Origin: Paracraurococcus lichenis
Lineage (GTDB): Bacteria > Pseudomonadota > Alphaproteobacteria > Acetobacterales > Acetobacteraceae
DNA: 64,000 bases
Reading direction: 5' to 3'
NCBI RefSeq assembly: GCF_030657435.1
Contig: NZ_JAUTWS010000032.1
Location: 1 to 64,000 of the forward strand
This document shows positions 7,503-16,749 of the stretch, in pieces. Within the stretch, counting starts at the first letter, position 1; the number at the start of each line of letters is the position of its first letter. A model generated the notes under the pieces. That model was given only the letters and a program-made list of their open reading frames with translations. It searched no databases and was not told the origin of the DNA. The position numbers were made by a program, and so were the translations under genes.

Positions 7503-8951
7503 ATGGCCGAACGGATGCTGCAATTCGTGCGCCTCTCCCAGGCCCAGCCGGAGAAGCGCGACATCGCGGCCCGCCGTGCCGATTTCGGCGAGATCTACCG
7601 CTACGAGCAGTTCGACACCGGCGCCGCCGCCCAGCAGGCCAGCCGCTGCAGCCAGTGCGGCGTGCCCTTCTGCTCGGTCCATTGCCCGCTGAACAACAAC
7701 ATCCCGGACTGGCTGAAGCTGACCGCGGAAGGCCGGCTGGAGGAAGCCTACGAGGTTTCCTCGGCGACCAATACCTTCCCCGAGATCTGCGGCCGCATCT
7801 GCCCGCAGGACCGGCTCTGCGAGGGCAATTGCGTCATCGAGAAGGGTTTTGAAAGTGTCACCATCGGGGCGGTGGAGCGGTACATCACCGACACCGCCTG
7901 GGAGCGGGGCTGGGTGAAGGCGCCGAAGCCGCGCCAGGAACTGCCCTGGAGCGTCGGCATCATCGGCGCCGGCCCGGCCGGCCTGGCCGCGGCCGAGAAG
8001 CTGCGGCTGCGCGGCTACCAGGTGCATGTCTACGACCGCTACGACCGCGTCGGCGGCCTGATGATCTACGGCATCCCGAACTTCAAGCTGGAGAAGGAGG
8101 TCGTGCTGCGCCGCTGGAAGCAGTACGAGGAAGGCGGGATCCACTTCCACCTCGACTGCGCCATCGGCCGCGACGTCACCCTCGCCGAGCTGCGGGAGCG
8201 GCATGATGCCGTCTTCATCGCGACCGGCGTCTACAAGGCGCGCGACATCGACTGCGTCGGCGCGGGCCTCGCCGGCATCGTCCCGGCGCTCGACTACCTC
8301 ACCGCCTCCAACCGCCAGAACCTCGGCGATCCCGTGCCGGAATTCGACTCCGGCGCGCTGGACGCAAAAGGCAAGCGCGTGGTCGTGGTCGGCGGCGGCG
8401 ACACCGCCATGGACTGCGTCCGCACCGCGGTGCGGCAGGGCGCGACCTCCGTCACCTGCCTCTATCGCCGCGACAAGGCGAACATGCCGGGCTCCATGCG
8501 GGAGGTGAAGAATGCCGAGGAGGAGGGTGTCGAGTTCGCCTGGCTCGCGGCGCCCGAGGCCTTCACCGGCGAGACCACGGTGACCGGCCTGCGGGCGATC
8601 CGCATGCATCTCGGCCTGCCCGACGCGACGGGCCGGCAGCAGGTGGCGCCGATCGCCGGCAGCGCCTTCACCATCCCCTGCGACCTCGCCATCAAGGCGC
8701 TGGGCTTCGACCCGGAGGACCTGCCCAGGGCCTTCGACGAACCCGCCCTGCCGGTGACGCGCTGGGGCACGCTGAAGGTGAACCACCGCACCATGATGAC
8801 CGACCTTCCCGGCGTCTTCGCCGGCGGCGACATCGTCCGCGGCGCCTCGCTGGTGGTCTGGGCCATCCGCGACGGCCGCGACGCGGCCGAGCAGATCGAT
8901 GCTTACGTGAGGGCGAAGGCCGGCCAGAAGCTGGCCGCGGCGGCGGAGTGA
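7503..8951 (+). CDS. gltD: Glutamate synthase (NADPH) small chain
   Basis: This 482-residue beta subunit oxidises NADPH and passes electrons through FAD and Fe-S clusters to the alpha subunit for glutamate formation from glutamine and 2-oxoglutarate. Cysteine clusters CSQCGVPFCSVHC (near residues 45-57) and CGRICPQDRLCEGNC (near 93-107) bind the two [4Fe-4S] centres. The FAD site is VGIIGAGPAGLAAAE and the NADPH site VVVVGGGDTAMDC, with the characteristic C-terminal GVFAGGDIVRGASLVVWAI. The start is the first ATG giving the conserved MLQFVRLSQAQPEKR; the frame is open further upstream but without similarity. gltD precedes gltB, as in Azospirillum. Confidence 0.96.
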   Translation: MAERMLQFVRLSQAQPEKRDIAARRADFGEIYRYEQFDTGAAAQQASRCSQCGVPFCSVHCPLNNNIPDWLKLTAEGRLEEAYEVSSATNTFPEICGRICPQDRLCEGNCVIEKGFESVTIGAVERYITDTAWERGWVKAPKPRQELPWSVGIIGAGPAGLAAAEKLRLRGYQVHVYDRYDRVGGLMIYGIPNFKLEKEVVLRRWKQYEEGGIHFHLDCAIGRDVTLAELRERHDAVFIATGVYKARDIDCVGAGLAGIVPALDYLTASNRQNLGDPVPEFDSGALDAKGKRVVVVGGGDTAMDCVRTAVRQGATSVTCLYRRDKANMPGSMREVKNAEEEGVEFAWLAAPEAFTGETTVTGLRAIRMHLGLPDATGRQQVAPIAGSAFTIPCDLAIKALGFDPEDLPRAFDEPALPVTRWGTLKVNHRTMMTDLPGVFAGGDIVRGASLVVWAIRDGRDAAEQIDAYVRAKAGQKLAAAAE

Positions 8952-9016
8952 TCCATCCGATGATCGGAGCGACGGGACGGCGCGGAGATCTGAATCGGAT
9001 GGACAGGGAGATGACC

Positions 9017-12000
9017 ATGGATGGCATGAACGAGAGCGGCGCCGCCTTCGCTGCGGCCTATGCGGCCAACCGCGACCGGCTGGAGGCGGCGGGGATCGAC
9101 ACGCTCGAGCACGATGCCTGCGGCGTCGGCTTCGTCGCCGCGCTCGACGGCAAGCCGCGGCGCGACGTGGTCAGGGCCGGCATCGCCGCGCTGAAGGCGG
9201 TCTGGCACCGCGGCGCCGTCGATGCCGACGGCAAGACCGGCGACGGCGCCGGCATCCATGTCGAGATCCCGCAGGACTTCTTCGCCGAGGTCGTGCAGCG
9301 CGGCGGCGACCGGCTGCAGCCCGGCCGCATCGCGGTCGGCATGGTCTTCCTCCCCAAGACCGACCTCGGCGCGCAGGAGCGCTGCCGGCAGATCGTCGAG
9401 ACCGAGATTCTGGCCGCGGGCTACCGCATCTATTCCTGGCGGCAGGTGCCGATCAGCATCGGCTGCATCGGCGAGAAGGCCAATGCGACCCGCCCCGAGA
9501 TCGAGCAGATCCTGGTCTACGACCCGGAGCAGCGCGACGAGGCGACGGCCGAGCGCGACCTCTACGTCATCCGCCGGCGGATCGAGAAGCAGGCCATCGC
9601 CTCGCAGATCCCCGAGCTCTACCTCTGCTCGCTCTCCAGCCGCTCCGTCATCTACAAGGGCATGTTCCTGGCGGAGCACCTGACGGAGTTCTACCCCGAC
9701 CTGCTCGACGAGCGGTTCGTGAGCCGGTTCGCGATCTACCACCAGCGCTATTCCACCAATACCTTCCCGACCTGGCGGCTGGCGCAGCCCTTCCGGACCA
9801 TCGCCCATAACGGCGAGATCAACACGGTCCATGGCAATGCCAACTGGATGAAGAGCCACGAGACCCGGCTCTCCCACCCCGTGCTCGACCCCTACCTGGA
9901 CGACATCAAGCCGGTGGTGCAGGCCGGCGGCTCCGACACCGCGACGCTCGACAACGTCTTCGAGCTGCTGGTGCGCGGCGGCCGCGACGCGCCCATGGCC
10001 AAGGCCATGCTGATCCCGGAGAGCATCGGCAACAACGCCACCATGCCGGCGGCGCACCGCGACTTCTTCCTCTACTGCAACGCGGTCATGGAGCCCTGGG
10101 ACGGGCCGGCCGCGGTCTGCGGCACCGATGGCCGCTGGGTGATCGCCGGCCTCGACCGCAACGGCCTCCGGCCGCTGCGCTACACGGAGACCGCGGACGG
10201 GCTGCTGATCGTCGGCTCCGAGACCGGGATGGTGAAGGTCTCGGAGGAGCAGATCGTCGCCAAGGGCCGCGTCGGCCCCGGCCAGTGCATCGGCGTCGAC
10301 CTCGCCGAGGGGCGCTTCTATGCGGACGCGGCGCTGAAGGACATGCTGGCCGGACGCCGGCCCTTCGGCCAGTGGACGGACCGCACCATCCGCATCGACG
10401 GCATCGTGCGCGCCGAGGCCGGCGAGCCGGTGGCGATCCAGGGCGAGGAGCTGCGCCGCCGCCAGCTCGCGGTCGGCTACACGCTCGAGGAGCTGGAGAC
10501 CATCCTGCACCCGATGGTGGAGGAGGCGGCCGAGGCCATCGGCTCCATGGGCGACGACACGCCGGTTGCCGTGCTGTCCGGCCAGTACCGCGGCCTGCAC
10601 CACTATTTCCGCCAGACCTTCAGCCAGGTCACCAACCCGCCGATCGACAGCCTGCGCGAGACGCGGGTGATGACGCTGAAGACGCGCCTCGGGAATCTCG
10701 GGAACATCCTCGACGAGGATCCGACCCAGTGCGACATGCTGATGCTGGACAGCCCGGTGCTGTCGAATGCCGAATTCGCGGCCATGCGCCAGTACATGGG
10801 CGCGACGGCCTGCGAGGTGGACTGCACCTTCGCGGTCAGCGACGGCGAGATCGGCCTGCGCCGGGCGCTCGACCGCATCCGGCGCGAGGCGGAGGAGGGC
10901 GTGCGCAGCGGCTGCGCCCATATCATCCTGACCGATGAGGCGCAGGGCCCCGAGCGCGCGCCGATCCCGATGATCCTCGCGGTCAGCGGCGTGCATGCGC
11001 ATCTCGTCAAGACCTCGCTCCGCACCTTCACCAGCATCAATGTGCGTTCGGCGGAATGCGTCGACGTGCACTACTTCGCCGTGCTGATCGGCGCCGGCGC
11101 TACCACGGTGAATGCCTATCTCGCGCAGGAGAGCATCGCCGACCGGCACCGGCGCGGGTTGTTCGGCGACGCCTCGCTGAAGGACTGCGTCGCCCGCTAC
11201 AAGAAGGCGGTGGACAAGGGCTTGCTGAAGGTGATGTCCAAGATGGGCATCTCCGTTCTGTCGAGCTACCGCGGGGGGATGAATTTCGAGGCCATCGGTC
11301 TCTCCCGCGCCCTCGTCGCCGAGTTCTTCCCCGGCATCCCCTCCCGCATCTCCGGCATCGGCGTGCCCGGCATCGCCCGCCGCGTGCTGGCGCTGCACCG
11401 CACCGCCTGGGACGCGGATGCGGTGACGCTGCCGGTCGGCGGGCTCTACAAGCTGCGCAAGCGCGGCGAGAGCCATGCCTTCGACGGCGGGCTGATCCAC
11501 ACCCTGCAGAAGGCGGTGGAGACCGACAGCTACACCACCTTCAAGCGCTACTCGGAAGCCGTCCGCCGGCTGCCGCCGGTCGCGCTGCGCGACCTGCTGG
11601 ACTTCCGGACGGAGGGCCGCACCGCCCTGCCGCTCGAGGAGGTCGAGAGCATCACGGAGATCCGGAAGCGCCTCGTCGCCCCCGGCATCTCCCTCGGCGC
11701 CCTCTCCCCCGAGGCGCATGAGACGCTGTCGATCGCCATGAACCGCATTGGCGCCCGCTCCGACTCGGGCGAGGGCGGCGAGGACCCGGCGCGCGCCCGT
11801 CCCCGCGCGAATGGCGACAACGCGAACTCGGCCATCAAGCAGATCGCCTCGGGCCGCTTCGGCGTGACCGCCGAGTACCTGAACGCCTGCAAGGAGATCG
11901 AGATCAAGGTCGCCCAGGGCGCGAAGCCCGGCGAGGGCGGCCAGTTGCCCGGCTTCAAGGTGACCGGGCTGATCGCCAAGCTCCGGCACTCGACGCCCGG

Positions 12001-13555
12001 CGTGACGCTGATCTCGCCGCCGCCGCACCACGACATCTACTCGATCGAGGATCTGGCGCAGCTCATCTACGACCTGAAGCAGATCAACCCGGATGCGACG
12101 GTCTGCGTGAAGCTGGTCTCGCGCAGCGGCATCGGCACCATCGCCGCAGGCGTCGCCAAGGCCAAGGCGGACGCGATCCTGGTCTCCGGGCATTCGGGGG
12201 GCACCGGCGCCTCGCCGGTCTCCTCCATCAAGTATGCCGGCCTGCCCTGGGAGATGGGGCTGTCCGAGACGCACCAGGTGCTGCAGCTCAACCGCCTGCG
12301 CCACCGGGTGAAGCTGCGCACCGACGGCGGCATCAAGACCGGCCGCGACGTGGTGGTGGCCGCCATGCTCGGCGCCGAGGAGTTCGGCATCGGCACCGCC
12401 TCGCTCGTCGCCATGGGCTGCATCATGGTCCGGCAGTGCCACAGCAATACCTGCCCGGTCGGCGTCTGCACCCAGGACGAGACGCTGCGGCAGAAATTCG
12501 CCGGCTCCCCGGAGAAGGTGATCAACCTGTTCTCCTTCGTGGCGGAGGAGGTGCGGGAGATCCTGGCATCCCTCGGCTTCCGCAAGCTGACCGACATCAT
12601 CGGCCGCACCGATCTGCTCAAGCAGGTCAGCCGCGGCTCGGAGGACCTCGACGACCTCGACCTGAACCCGCTGCTGGTCCAGGCCGATGCCGGCGGCCAT
12701 GCCAGCTACTGCACGCTCGAAGGCCGGAACGAGGTGCCGGAGACGCTGGACGCCGACATGATCCGTGACGCCGCGGCGCTCTTCGAGCACGGCGAGAAGA
12801 TGCAGCTCCAGTACAACATCCGGAACACCCACCGGGCCATCGGCACTAAGATCAGCAGCAAGATCACCCGGAAGTTCGGCATGACCGGCCTGCAGCCGGG
12901 CCACCTGAAGGTGCGGCTGCGCGGCAGCGCCGGCCAGTCGCTCGGCGCCTTCGCCGTGCAGGGCCTCAAGCTCGAGGTCTTCGGCGACGCCAACGACTAT
13001 GTCGGCAAGGGCCTCTCGGGCGCGACCATCGTGGTGCGGCCGGCGCCCAGCTCCTCCCTGGTCTGGAACGAGAACGCCATCATCGGCAATACCTGCCTCT
13101 ACGGCGCGACGGCCGGCGAGCTCTTCGCCGGCGGCCAGGCCGGTGAGCGCTTCGCCGTCCGCAACAGCGGCGCGACGGCGGTGGTCGAGGGTGTCGGCGC
13201 CAATGGCTGCGAGTACATGACGGGCGGCACCGTCCTGATCCTCGGGCCCGTGGGCGATAATTTCGGCGCCGGCTTCACCGGCGGCATGGCCTTCCTCTAC
13301 GACCCGGAGGAGACCTTCGAGATGCGCGTCAACCCGGACACGGTGCTCTGGTCGCGCCTCGCCTCCGCCCATTGGGAAGGCGTGCTGAAGGGGCTGGTGG
13401 AGCGGCACGTGCAGGAGACGGGCTCGCGCCTCGCCGCCCGGCTGCTGAACAACTGGGCGCAGGAGCGGGCGCATTTCTGGCACGTGGTGCCGAAGGAATA
13501 CGCGAAATACCTGCCGGTGCCGATGACCGAGGCAGCCGCCGTCGCCGCCGAGTGA
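9017..13555 (+). CDS. gltB: Glutamate synthase (NADPH) large chain
   Basis: This alpha subunit has about 1,512 residues. With the chosen ATG a 34-residue propeptide would be removed before the catalytic cysteine of the class II glutamine amidotransferase domain (EHDA|CGVGFVA), similar to the 36-residue propeptide of the Azospirillum enzyme. The chosen ATG has AGGGAG six bases upstream; earlier in-frame starts (GTG 8948, ATG 8960, 8999, 9011) overlap or crowd the gltD end. The central domain is followed by the FMN-binding synthase domain (SGHSGGTGASPVSSIKYAG), the [3Fe-4S] motif CIMVRQCHSNTCPVGVC and the C-terminal GXGXG beta-helix domain (GANGCEYMTGGT). It forms an operon with gltD. Confidence 0.97.
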   Translation: MDGMNESGAAFAAAYAANRDRLEAAGIDTLEHDACGVGFVAALDGKPRRDVVRAGIAALKAVWHRGAVDADGKTGDGAGIHVEIPQDFFAEVVQRGGDRLQPGRIAVGMVFLPKTDLGAQERCRQIVETEILAAGYRIYSWRQVPISIGCIGEKANATRPEIEQILVYDPEQRDEATAERDLYVIRRRIEKQAIASQIPELYLCSLSSRSVIYKGMFLAEHLTEFYPDLLDERFVSRFAIYHQRYSTNTFPTWRLAQPFRTIAHNGEINTVHGNANWMKSHETRLSHPVLDPYLDDIKPVVQAGGSDTATLDNVFELLVRGGRDAPMAKAMLIPESIGNNATMPAAHRDFFLYCNAVMEPWDGPAAVCGTDGRWVIAGLDRNGLRPLRYTETADGLLIVGSETGMVKVSEEQIVAKGRVGPGQCIGVDLAEGRFYADAALKDMLAGRRPFGQWTDRTIRIDGIVRAEAGEPVAIQGEELRRRQLAVGYTLEELETILHPMVEEAAEAIGSMGDDTPVAVLSGQYRGLHHYFRQTFSQVTNPPIDSLRETRVMTLKTRLGNLGNILDEDPTQCDMLMLDSPVLSNAEFAAMRQYMGATACEVDCTFAVSDGEIGLRRALDRIRREAEEGVRSGCAHIILTDEAQGPERAPIPMILAVSGVHAHLVKTSLRTFTSINVRSAECVDVHYFAVLIGAGATTVNAYLAQESIADRHRRGLFGDASLKDCVARYKKAVDKGLLKVMSKMGISVLSSYRGGMNFEAIGLSRALVAEFFPGIPSRISGIGVPGIARRVLALHRTAWDADAVTLPVGGLYKLRKRGESHAFDGGLIHTLQKAVETDSYTTFKRYSEAVRRLPPVALRDLLDFRTEGRTALPLEEVESITEIRKRLVAPGISLGALSPEAHETLSIAMNRIGARSDSGEGGEDPARARPRANGDNANSAIKQIASGRFGVTAEYLNACKEIEIKVAQGAKPGEGGQLPGFKVTGLIAKLRHSTPGVTLISPPPHHDIYSIEDLAQLIYDLKQINPDATVCVKLVSRSGIGTIAAGVAKAKADAILVSGHSGGTGASPVSSIKYAGLPWEMGLSETHQVLQLNRLRHRVKLRTDGGIKTGRDVVVAAMLGAEEFGIGTASLVAMGCIMVRQCHSNTCPVGVCTQDETLRQKFAGSPEKVINLFSFVAEEVREILASLGFRKLTDIIGRTDLLKQVSRGSEDLDDLDLNPLLVQADAGGHASYCTLEGRNEVPETLDADMIRDAAALFEHGEKMQLQYNIRNTHRAIGTKISSKITRKFGMTGLQPGHLKVRLRGSAGQSLGAFAVQGLKLEVFGDANDYVGKGLSGATIVVRPAPSSSLVWNENAIIGNTCLYGATAGELFAGGQAGERFAVRNSGATAVVEGVGANGCEYMTGGTVLILGPVGDNFGAGFTGGMAFLYDPEETFEMRVNPDTVLWSRLASAHWEGVLKGLVERHVQETGSRLAARLLNNWAQERAHFWHVVPKEYAKYLPVPMTEAAAVAAE

Positions 13556-13562
13556 TCCGGCC

Positions 13563-13590
13563 GGGGAAGGCGCCTTCGGGCGCTTTCCCC
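13563..13590 (+). terminator. GC-rich hairpin terminator after gltB
   Basis: A 12-bp stem with one G-U pair and a TTCG tetraloop lies 8 bp after the gltB stop. The UUCG loop strongly stabilises such stems. No long T-run follows, as is common in very GC-rich genomes. It separates gltB from the GST-like gene. Confidence 0.6.
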
Positions 13591-13619
13591 GCCCCGGCGC
13601 GGATGGCATAAGTCATCCC

Positions 13620-14288
13620 GTGCGAATCCTCTACCACCTGCCGCTCTCGCCCTTCGCCCGCAAGGTCCGCCTCGCGCTCGCGGAGAAGCGCATTCCCTTC
13701 GAGCTGCGCGTCGAGCGCGTCTGGGAGCGGCGGCCCGAATTCCTCGAGATGAACCCGGCCTGCCAGGTGCCGGTGCTGCAGGAGCCGAACGGCCTCGCCA
13801 TCGCCGACAGCTACGCGATCTGCGAGTACCTGGACGAGGCTTATCCCGATACCGGGCTGCTCGGCCGCACGCTGTCCGAGCGGGTCGAGGTGCGGCGGCT
13901 GGTCGCCTGGTTCGACGGCAAGTTCAACGGCGAGGTCACGTGCAACCTGCTCTTCGAGAAGCAGATGAAGCGCCTGCTCGGCCGCGGCAACCCGGATGCG
14001 ACGGCGATCCGCGCGGGCTACCAGAACCTGCGGCCGCATCTCGAATACATCGGCTGGCTGGCGGAGAACCGGGCCTGGCTGGCGGGCGCCTCGATCAGCC
14101 TCGCCGATTTCGCGGCCGCTGCGCATCTCTCGGCGCTGGACTATATCGGCGACATCGACTGGAGCCTGAACGAGCCGGCGAAGGAGTGGTATGCCCGCTG
14201 CAAGTCGCGGCCCTGCTTCCGGGCGATCCTTGCCGAGCGGGTGAGCGGCATCACGCCGCCGGCGCATTACCCTGACCTGGATTTCTGA
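13620..14288 (+). CDS. fzlA: GST-like cell-division protein, FzlA type
   Basis: The 222-residue protein has a glutathione S-transferase fold: an N-terminal thioredoxin-like half (LYHLPLSPFARKVRLALAEK) and an all-helical C-terminal half (AWLAGASISLADFAAAAHL). In Caulobacter, FzlA is a GST-like protein that binds and curves FtsZ filaments and links them to septal wall synthesis; as I recall, its last residues, ending HYADLDF or similar, are needed for function. The end here is PPAHYPDLDF, and the helical half has the long FEKQMKRLLGRGNPDATAIR insertion, both favouring FzlA over a detoxifying GST. The GTG start has no strong ribosome binding site. It stands alone after gltB. Confidence 0.75.
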   Translation: MRILYHLPLSPFARKVRLALAEKRIPFELRVERVWERRPEFLEMNPACQVPVLQEPNGLAIADSYAICEYLDEAYPDTGLLGRTLSERVEVRRLVAWFDGKFNGEVTCNLLFEKQMKRLLGRGNPDATAIRAGYQNLRPHLEYIGWLAENRAWLAGASISLADFAAAAHLSALDYIGDIDWSLNEPAKEWYARCKSRPCFRAILAERVSGITPPAHYPDLDF

Positions 14289-14291
14289 GCC

Positions 14292-14408
14292 GCCGCCCGC
14301 CAGCCCAGGGCGCGCGCGGCTATCGCCGCTGCGGCAAGTCTGTCTGCTGGCGCCCCGCCGCCCGCCAACCCGGGGCGCGCCGGACCTTCGCGGCTATCGC
14401 CGCTGCGG
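14292..14408. repeat. Imperfect tandem duplication at the end of the TPR gene
   Basis: Two related segments, about 14292-14335 and 14356-14408, share CCGCCCGCCA, a following GGGCGCGC and an identical 19-base end (CGGCTATCGCCGCTGCGGC). The second copy contains the stop region of the minus-strand TPR gene; the first is an extra copy just outside it. This looks like a small local duplication. Confidence 0.55.
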
Positions 14409-15224
14409 CCCGGCCTCGTTCAGCGCCAGGTTCTGCTGCGCCAGGTCGGCCGTGGCGCTGTCGGGCGCCAGCGCGATCGCCCGCTGCCAGTCCGCCCGCG
14501 CGCCCGCGGTGTCGCCGCGGAGCTGGCGGATGATGCCGCGCTCGAGCAGCGCCTCGGCGCTGTCGGGCGCCAGCCGCAAGGCCCGGTCCACCGCCGCGGC
14601 CGCCTGGTCCACGCGGTCCAGGCGCCGCAGCGCGGCGGCGCGGAACACCCAGGCCTCGGCGCGGTCCGGATCGGTCGCCAGCACCCGCTCCAGGTCCTGC
14701 AGCGCATCCTGGTAGCGGCCGAGCGTGCCGAGGGCGACGGCACGGTCCGTCATCAGGTCGAGATCGTCCGGCGCGATGGTCAGGCCCATGGTCGCCGCGG
14801 CGAAGGCCCGGCCGGACTGGTTCGCCAGCATCCAGGCCTGCACCGCCTGGGCGAAGACCGCGGCGCGCGCCGGCGCGCTCGCCTGGCTAGCGCGGGCAAG
14901 CTGTTCCAGCCGCTCCGCCCCGCGTTCGGTCTCGCCGAGCGCGAGCAGGGCGAGCGCGCCGCAATGCCGCGCGCCCTCGCCGCCGCCCGCGGCCTCCCAG
15001 CCCTCGGCGAAGCTCGCCGCGCCATCCGGGTCGCGCCGCAGCAGGCCGAGGCATTCCTCGTATTGCGGGCTGTCATCGAGGCGCGGGATCTCGGGCGGCA
15101 GCGGCAGCGCCTCGCCCGCGGCCTCCGCCTCCGGCCCCGGGACCAGGACGAGGAAGGTCCCGGCGACAGCGGCGAGCAGCACCGCGGCAAGGGCGCCGAG
15201 CAGGACGGGGCGGATGCGCTTCAC
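14394..15224 (-). CDS. Membrane-anchored tetratricopeptide-repeat protein
   Basis: The 276-residue protein starts with a short cationic head and one hydrophobic segment (LLGALAAVLLAAVAGTFLVLV, about residues 8-28), likely an uncleaved anchor, placing the rest in the periplasm. From about residue 95 to the end there are TPR-like helical pairs, clearest at DRAVALGTLGRYQDALQDLE, AEAWVFRAAALRRLDRVDQA and SAEALLERGIIRQLRGDTAG, a protein-protein interaction scaffold. The specific partner is unknown. It is convergent with the fzlA-like gene and divergent from the following NAD-binding gene by about 45 bp. Confidence 0.8.
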   Translation of the reverse strand: MKRIRPVLLGALAAVLLAAVAGTFLVLVPGPEAEAAGEALPLPPEIPRLDDSPQYEECLGLLRRDPDGAASFAEGWEAAGGGEGARHCGALALLALGETERGAERLEQLARASQASAPARAAVFAQAVQAWMLANQSGRAFAAATMGLTIAPDDLDLMTDRAVALGTLGRYQDALQDLERVLATDPDRAEAWVFRAAALRRLDRVDQAAAAVDRALRLAPDSAEALLERGIIRQLRGDTAGARADWQRAIALAPDSATADLAQQNLALNEAGPQRR

Positions 15225-15269
15225 CGGAAGACCCTAGCCCTTTGCGCGAATCGGCGCCAGATCGGGGAC

Positions 15270-16154
15270 ATGACGGCTCAAGAGAGAGGCATCCCGGGGC
15301 GGCTGGTGGTGGCCGGCCTCGGCTACAGCGGCAGCGCGGTGGCGAGGGCGGCCGCCGCCGCGGGCTGGGCGGTGACCGGCACGGCGCGCGACCCGGCGCA
15401 GGCGGCGCCGCCGGCGGGCGTCGCGGTGGTCGGTTTCGCGGCGGCGGGCGCGGCGATCGGCGCCGCCACCCATCTGCTCGTCACCGCCCCGCCGGGCGAG
15501 CAGGGTGACCCGGTGCTGGCCGCGCATGCCGCGGCGATCCGCGCGGCGCCGGGGCTGCGCTGGCTCGGCTATCTCTCCACGACGGGCGTCTATGGCGACC
15601 GCGGCGGCGCCTGGGTGGACGAGGCGACCGCGCCCGCGCCGGGCCAGGAGCGCAGCCGGCGGCGGCTGGCGGCGGAGCGGGCCTGGGAGGCCGCGTCCGG
15701 CGGCCGCGCGCTGGACGTCTTCCGCGTCGGCGGGATCTATGGGCCCGGCCGCAGCAGCCTCGACGACCTGCGGGCGGGCACGGCGCGGCGGACGCTCAGT
15801 CCCGGCCATCTGTTCGGCCGCATCCACCGCGAGGACATCGCGCATGCCGTGCTGGCGGCGATGGCGCAGCCCCGGGACGGCGGCTTGCGCGTGCTGCACC
15901 TGGTCGATGACGAACCGGCCGAGAGCGCGGTGGTGGTGGTGGAGGCGGCGCGCCTGCTCGGCATCGCGCCGCCGCCCGCGGTGCCGCTGGAGCGGCAATG
16001 GCCTGCCATGTCGCCCATGGCGCGCAGCTTCTGGGCGGAGAACCGCCGCGTCGCCAATGCCGCGACCAAGGCCACGCTCGGCATCGCCTGGCGCTACCCG
16101 AGCTACCGCGAGGGGCTGCGCGCCATCCTCGCGGAGGAGCAGGGGGCGCGCTGA
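15270..16154 (+). CDS. YeeZ-like NAD(P)-binding epimerase/SDR family protein
   Basis: This is a 294-residue extended-SDR-like protein. The dinucleotide motif GLGYSGSAVARA occurs at about residues 16-27, followed by TGTARDP. GYLSTTGVYGDRGGAWVDE holds the usual S/T-T-G-V-Y-G active-site region of YeeZ-like proteins, and RVGGIYGPGRSSLDDL the following loop. The C-terminal YPSYREGLRAILAEE is characteristic of this family, whose substrate is unknown. The ATG is chosen because it begins the conserved region; the open frame extends upstream over the opposite-strand TPR gene and should be ignored. Confidence 0.85.
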   Translation: MTAQERGIPGRLVVAGLGYSGSAVARAAAAAGWAVTGTARDPAQAAPPAGVAVVGFAAAGAAIGAATHLLVTAPPGEQGDPVLAAHAAAIRAAPGLRWLGYLSTTGVYGDRGGAWVDEATAPAPGQERSRRRLAAERAWEAASGGRALDVFRVGGIYGPGRSSLDDLRAGTARRTLSPGHLFGRIHREDIAHAVLAAMAQPRDGGLRVLHLVDDEPAESAVVVVEAARLLGIAPPPAVPLERQWPAMSPMARSFWAENRRVANAATKATLGIAWRYPSYREGLRAILAEEQGAR

Positions 16155-16191
16155 CCAGACCCCTCGGGCTTCGCGCCGCAAGCGGATCCTG

Positions 16192-16248
16192 AGCAGGCTT
16201 TCGCGGGTCGGCTCGCACGAAGTGTGGTCCAACCCGCGAAAGCCTGCT
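16192..16248. repeat. Long imperfect palindrome (REP-like)
   Basis: Arms 16192-16211 and 16229-16248 are 20-base inverted copies (AGCAGGCTTTCGCGGGTCGG on the plus strand) with one mismatch and a 17-base centre. It lies between two co-directional genes, 13 bp before the start of the deaminase. It could be a bidirectional terminator, but lacks a T-run; its length and form suit a dispersed palindromic element. Confidence 0.55.
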
Positions 16249-16260
16249 TAGGCTGCGCAC

Positions 16261-16749
16261 ATGGACGACGAGACCTTCCTCCGCCGCGCCATCGCCCTCT
16301 CGGCCGAGGCTGCGGCGACGCCGGGCAGCGAGCCCTTCGGCGCCGTCGTGGTGCGGGACGGCGCGGTCGTCGGCGAGGGCTTCAACCGCTCCCGCGCCCG
16401 CCACGACCCGACCTCGCATGGCGAGACCGAGGCCATCCGCGACGCCTGCGCGAAGCTCGGCACGCTCGACCTCTCGGGCTGCGTGCTCTTCTCCTCCTGC
16501 GAGCCCTGCGCGCTCTGCGTCGCCGCCATGGAGATCGCGGGGATCGCGCGCGTGGTCTATGCCGCCTCCCTCGCCGACAGCGCGCGGGCGCTCTCGGCCG
16601 TGCCGAAGGAGAAGCGCCGCGGCGGCGATGTCGCGGCGCTGCGGCGGGAGGCCGGCGCGCCCATCGGCCAGGGCCGGATGAAGGCGCGGCAGGCCCTGGT
16701 GGCAGAGGCCGTCGCGGTGCTGGAGCAATGGGCCAGGGCGCCCGGATGA
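16261..16749 (+). CDS. Nucleoside (guanine-type) deaminase, CDA superfamily
   Basis: The 162-residue zinc enzyme has the cytidine-deaminase fold: HGE (near residue 53, Zn ligand and proton shuttle) and SCEPCALC (near 80-87) with the two Zn cysteines. The FGAVVVRDG and FNRSRARHDPTSHGE sequences resemble guanine deaminase/nucleoside deaminase (GuaD type) rather than tRNA adenosine deaminase TadA. It would hydrolyse an exocyclic amino group on a purine base or nucleoside. The nearby uraD (purine breakdown) makes a purine-salvage or catabolic role plausible. Its stop overlaps the ATG of the following hydrolase by four bases. Confidence 0.82.
   Translation: MDDETFLRRAIALSAEAAATPGSEPFGAVVVRDGAVVGEGFNRSRARHDPTSHGETEAIRDACAKLGTLDLSGCVLFSSCEPCALCVAAMEIAGIARVVYAASLADSARALSAVPKEKRRGGDVAALRREAGAPIGQGRMKARQALVAEAVAVLEQWARAPG

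Noticed and set aside
8903..13609. 1,568-codon open frame on the minus strand across gltB
   Set aside because: It lies antisense to the unmistakable gltB, with His/Arg/Asp/Gly-rich low-complexity translation typical of a GC-rich shadow frame.
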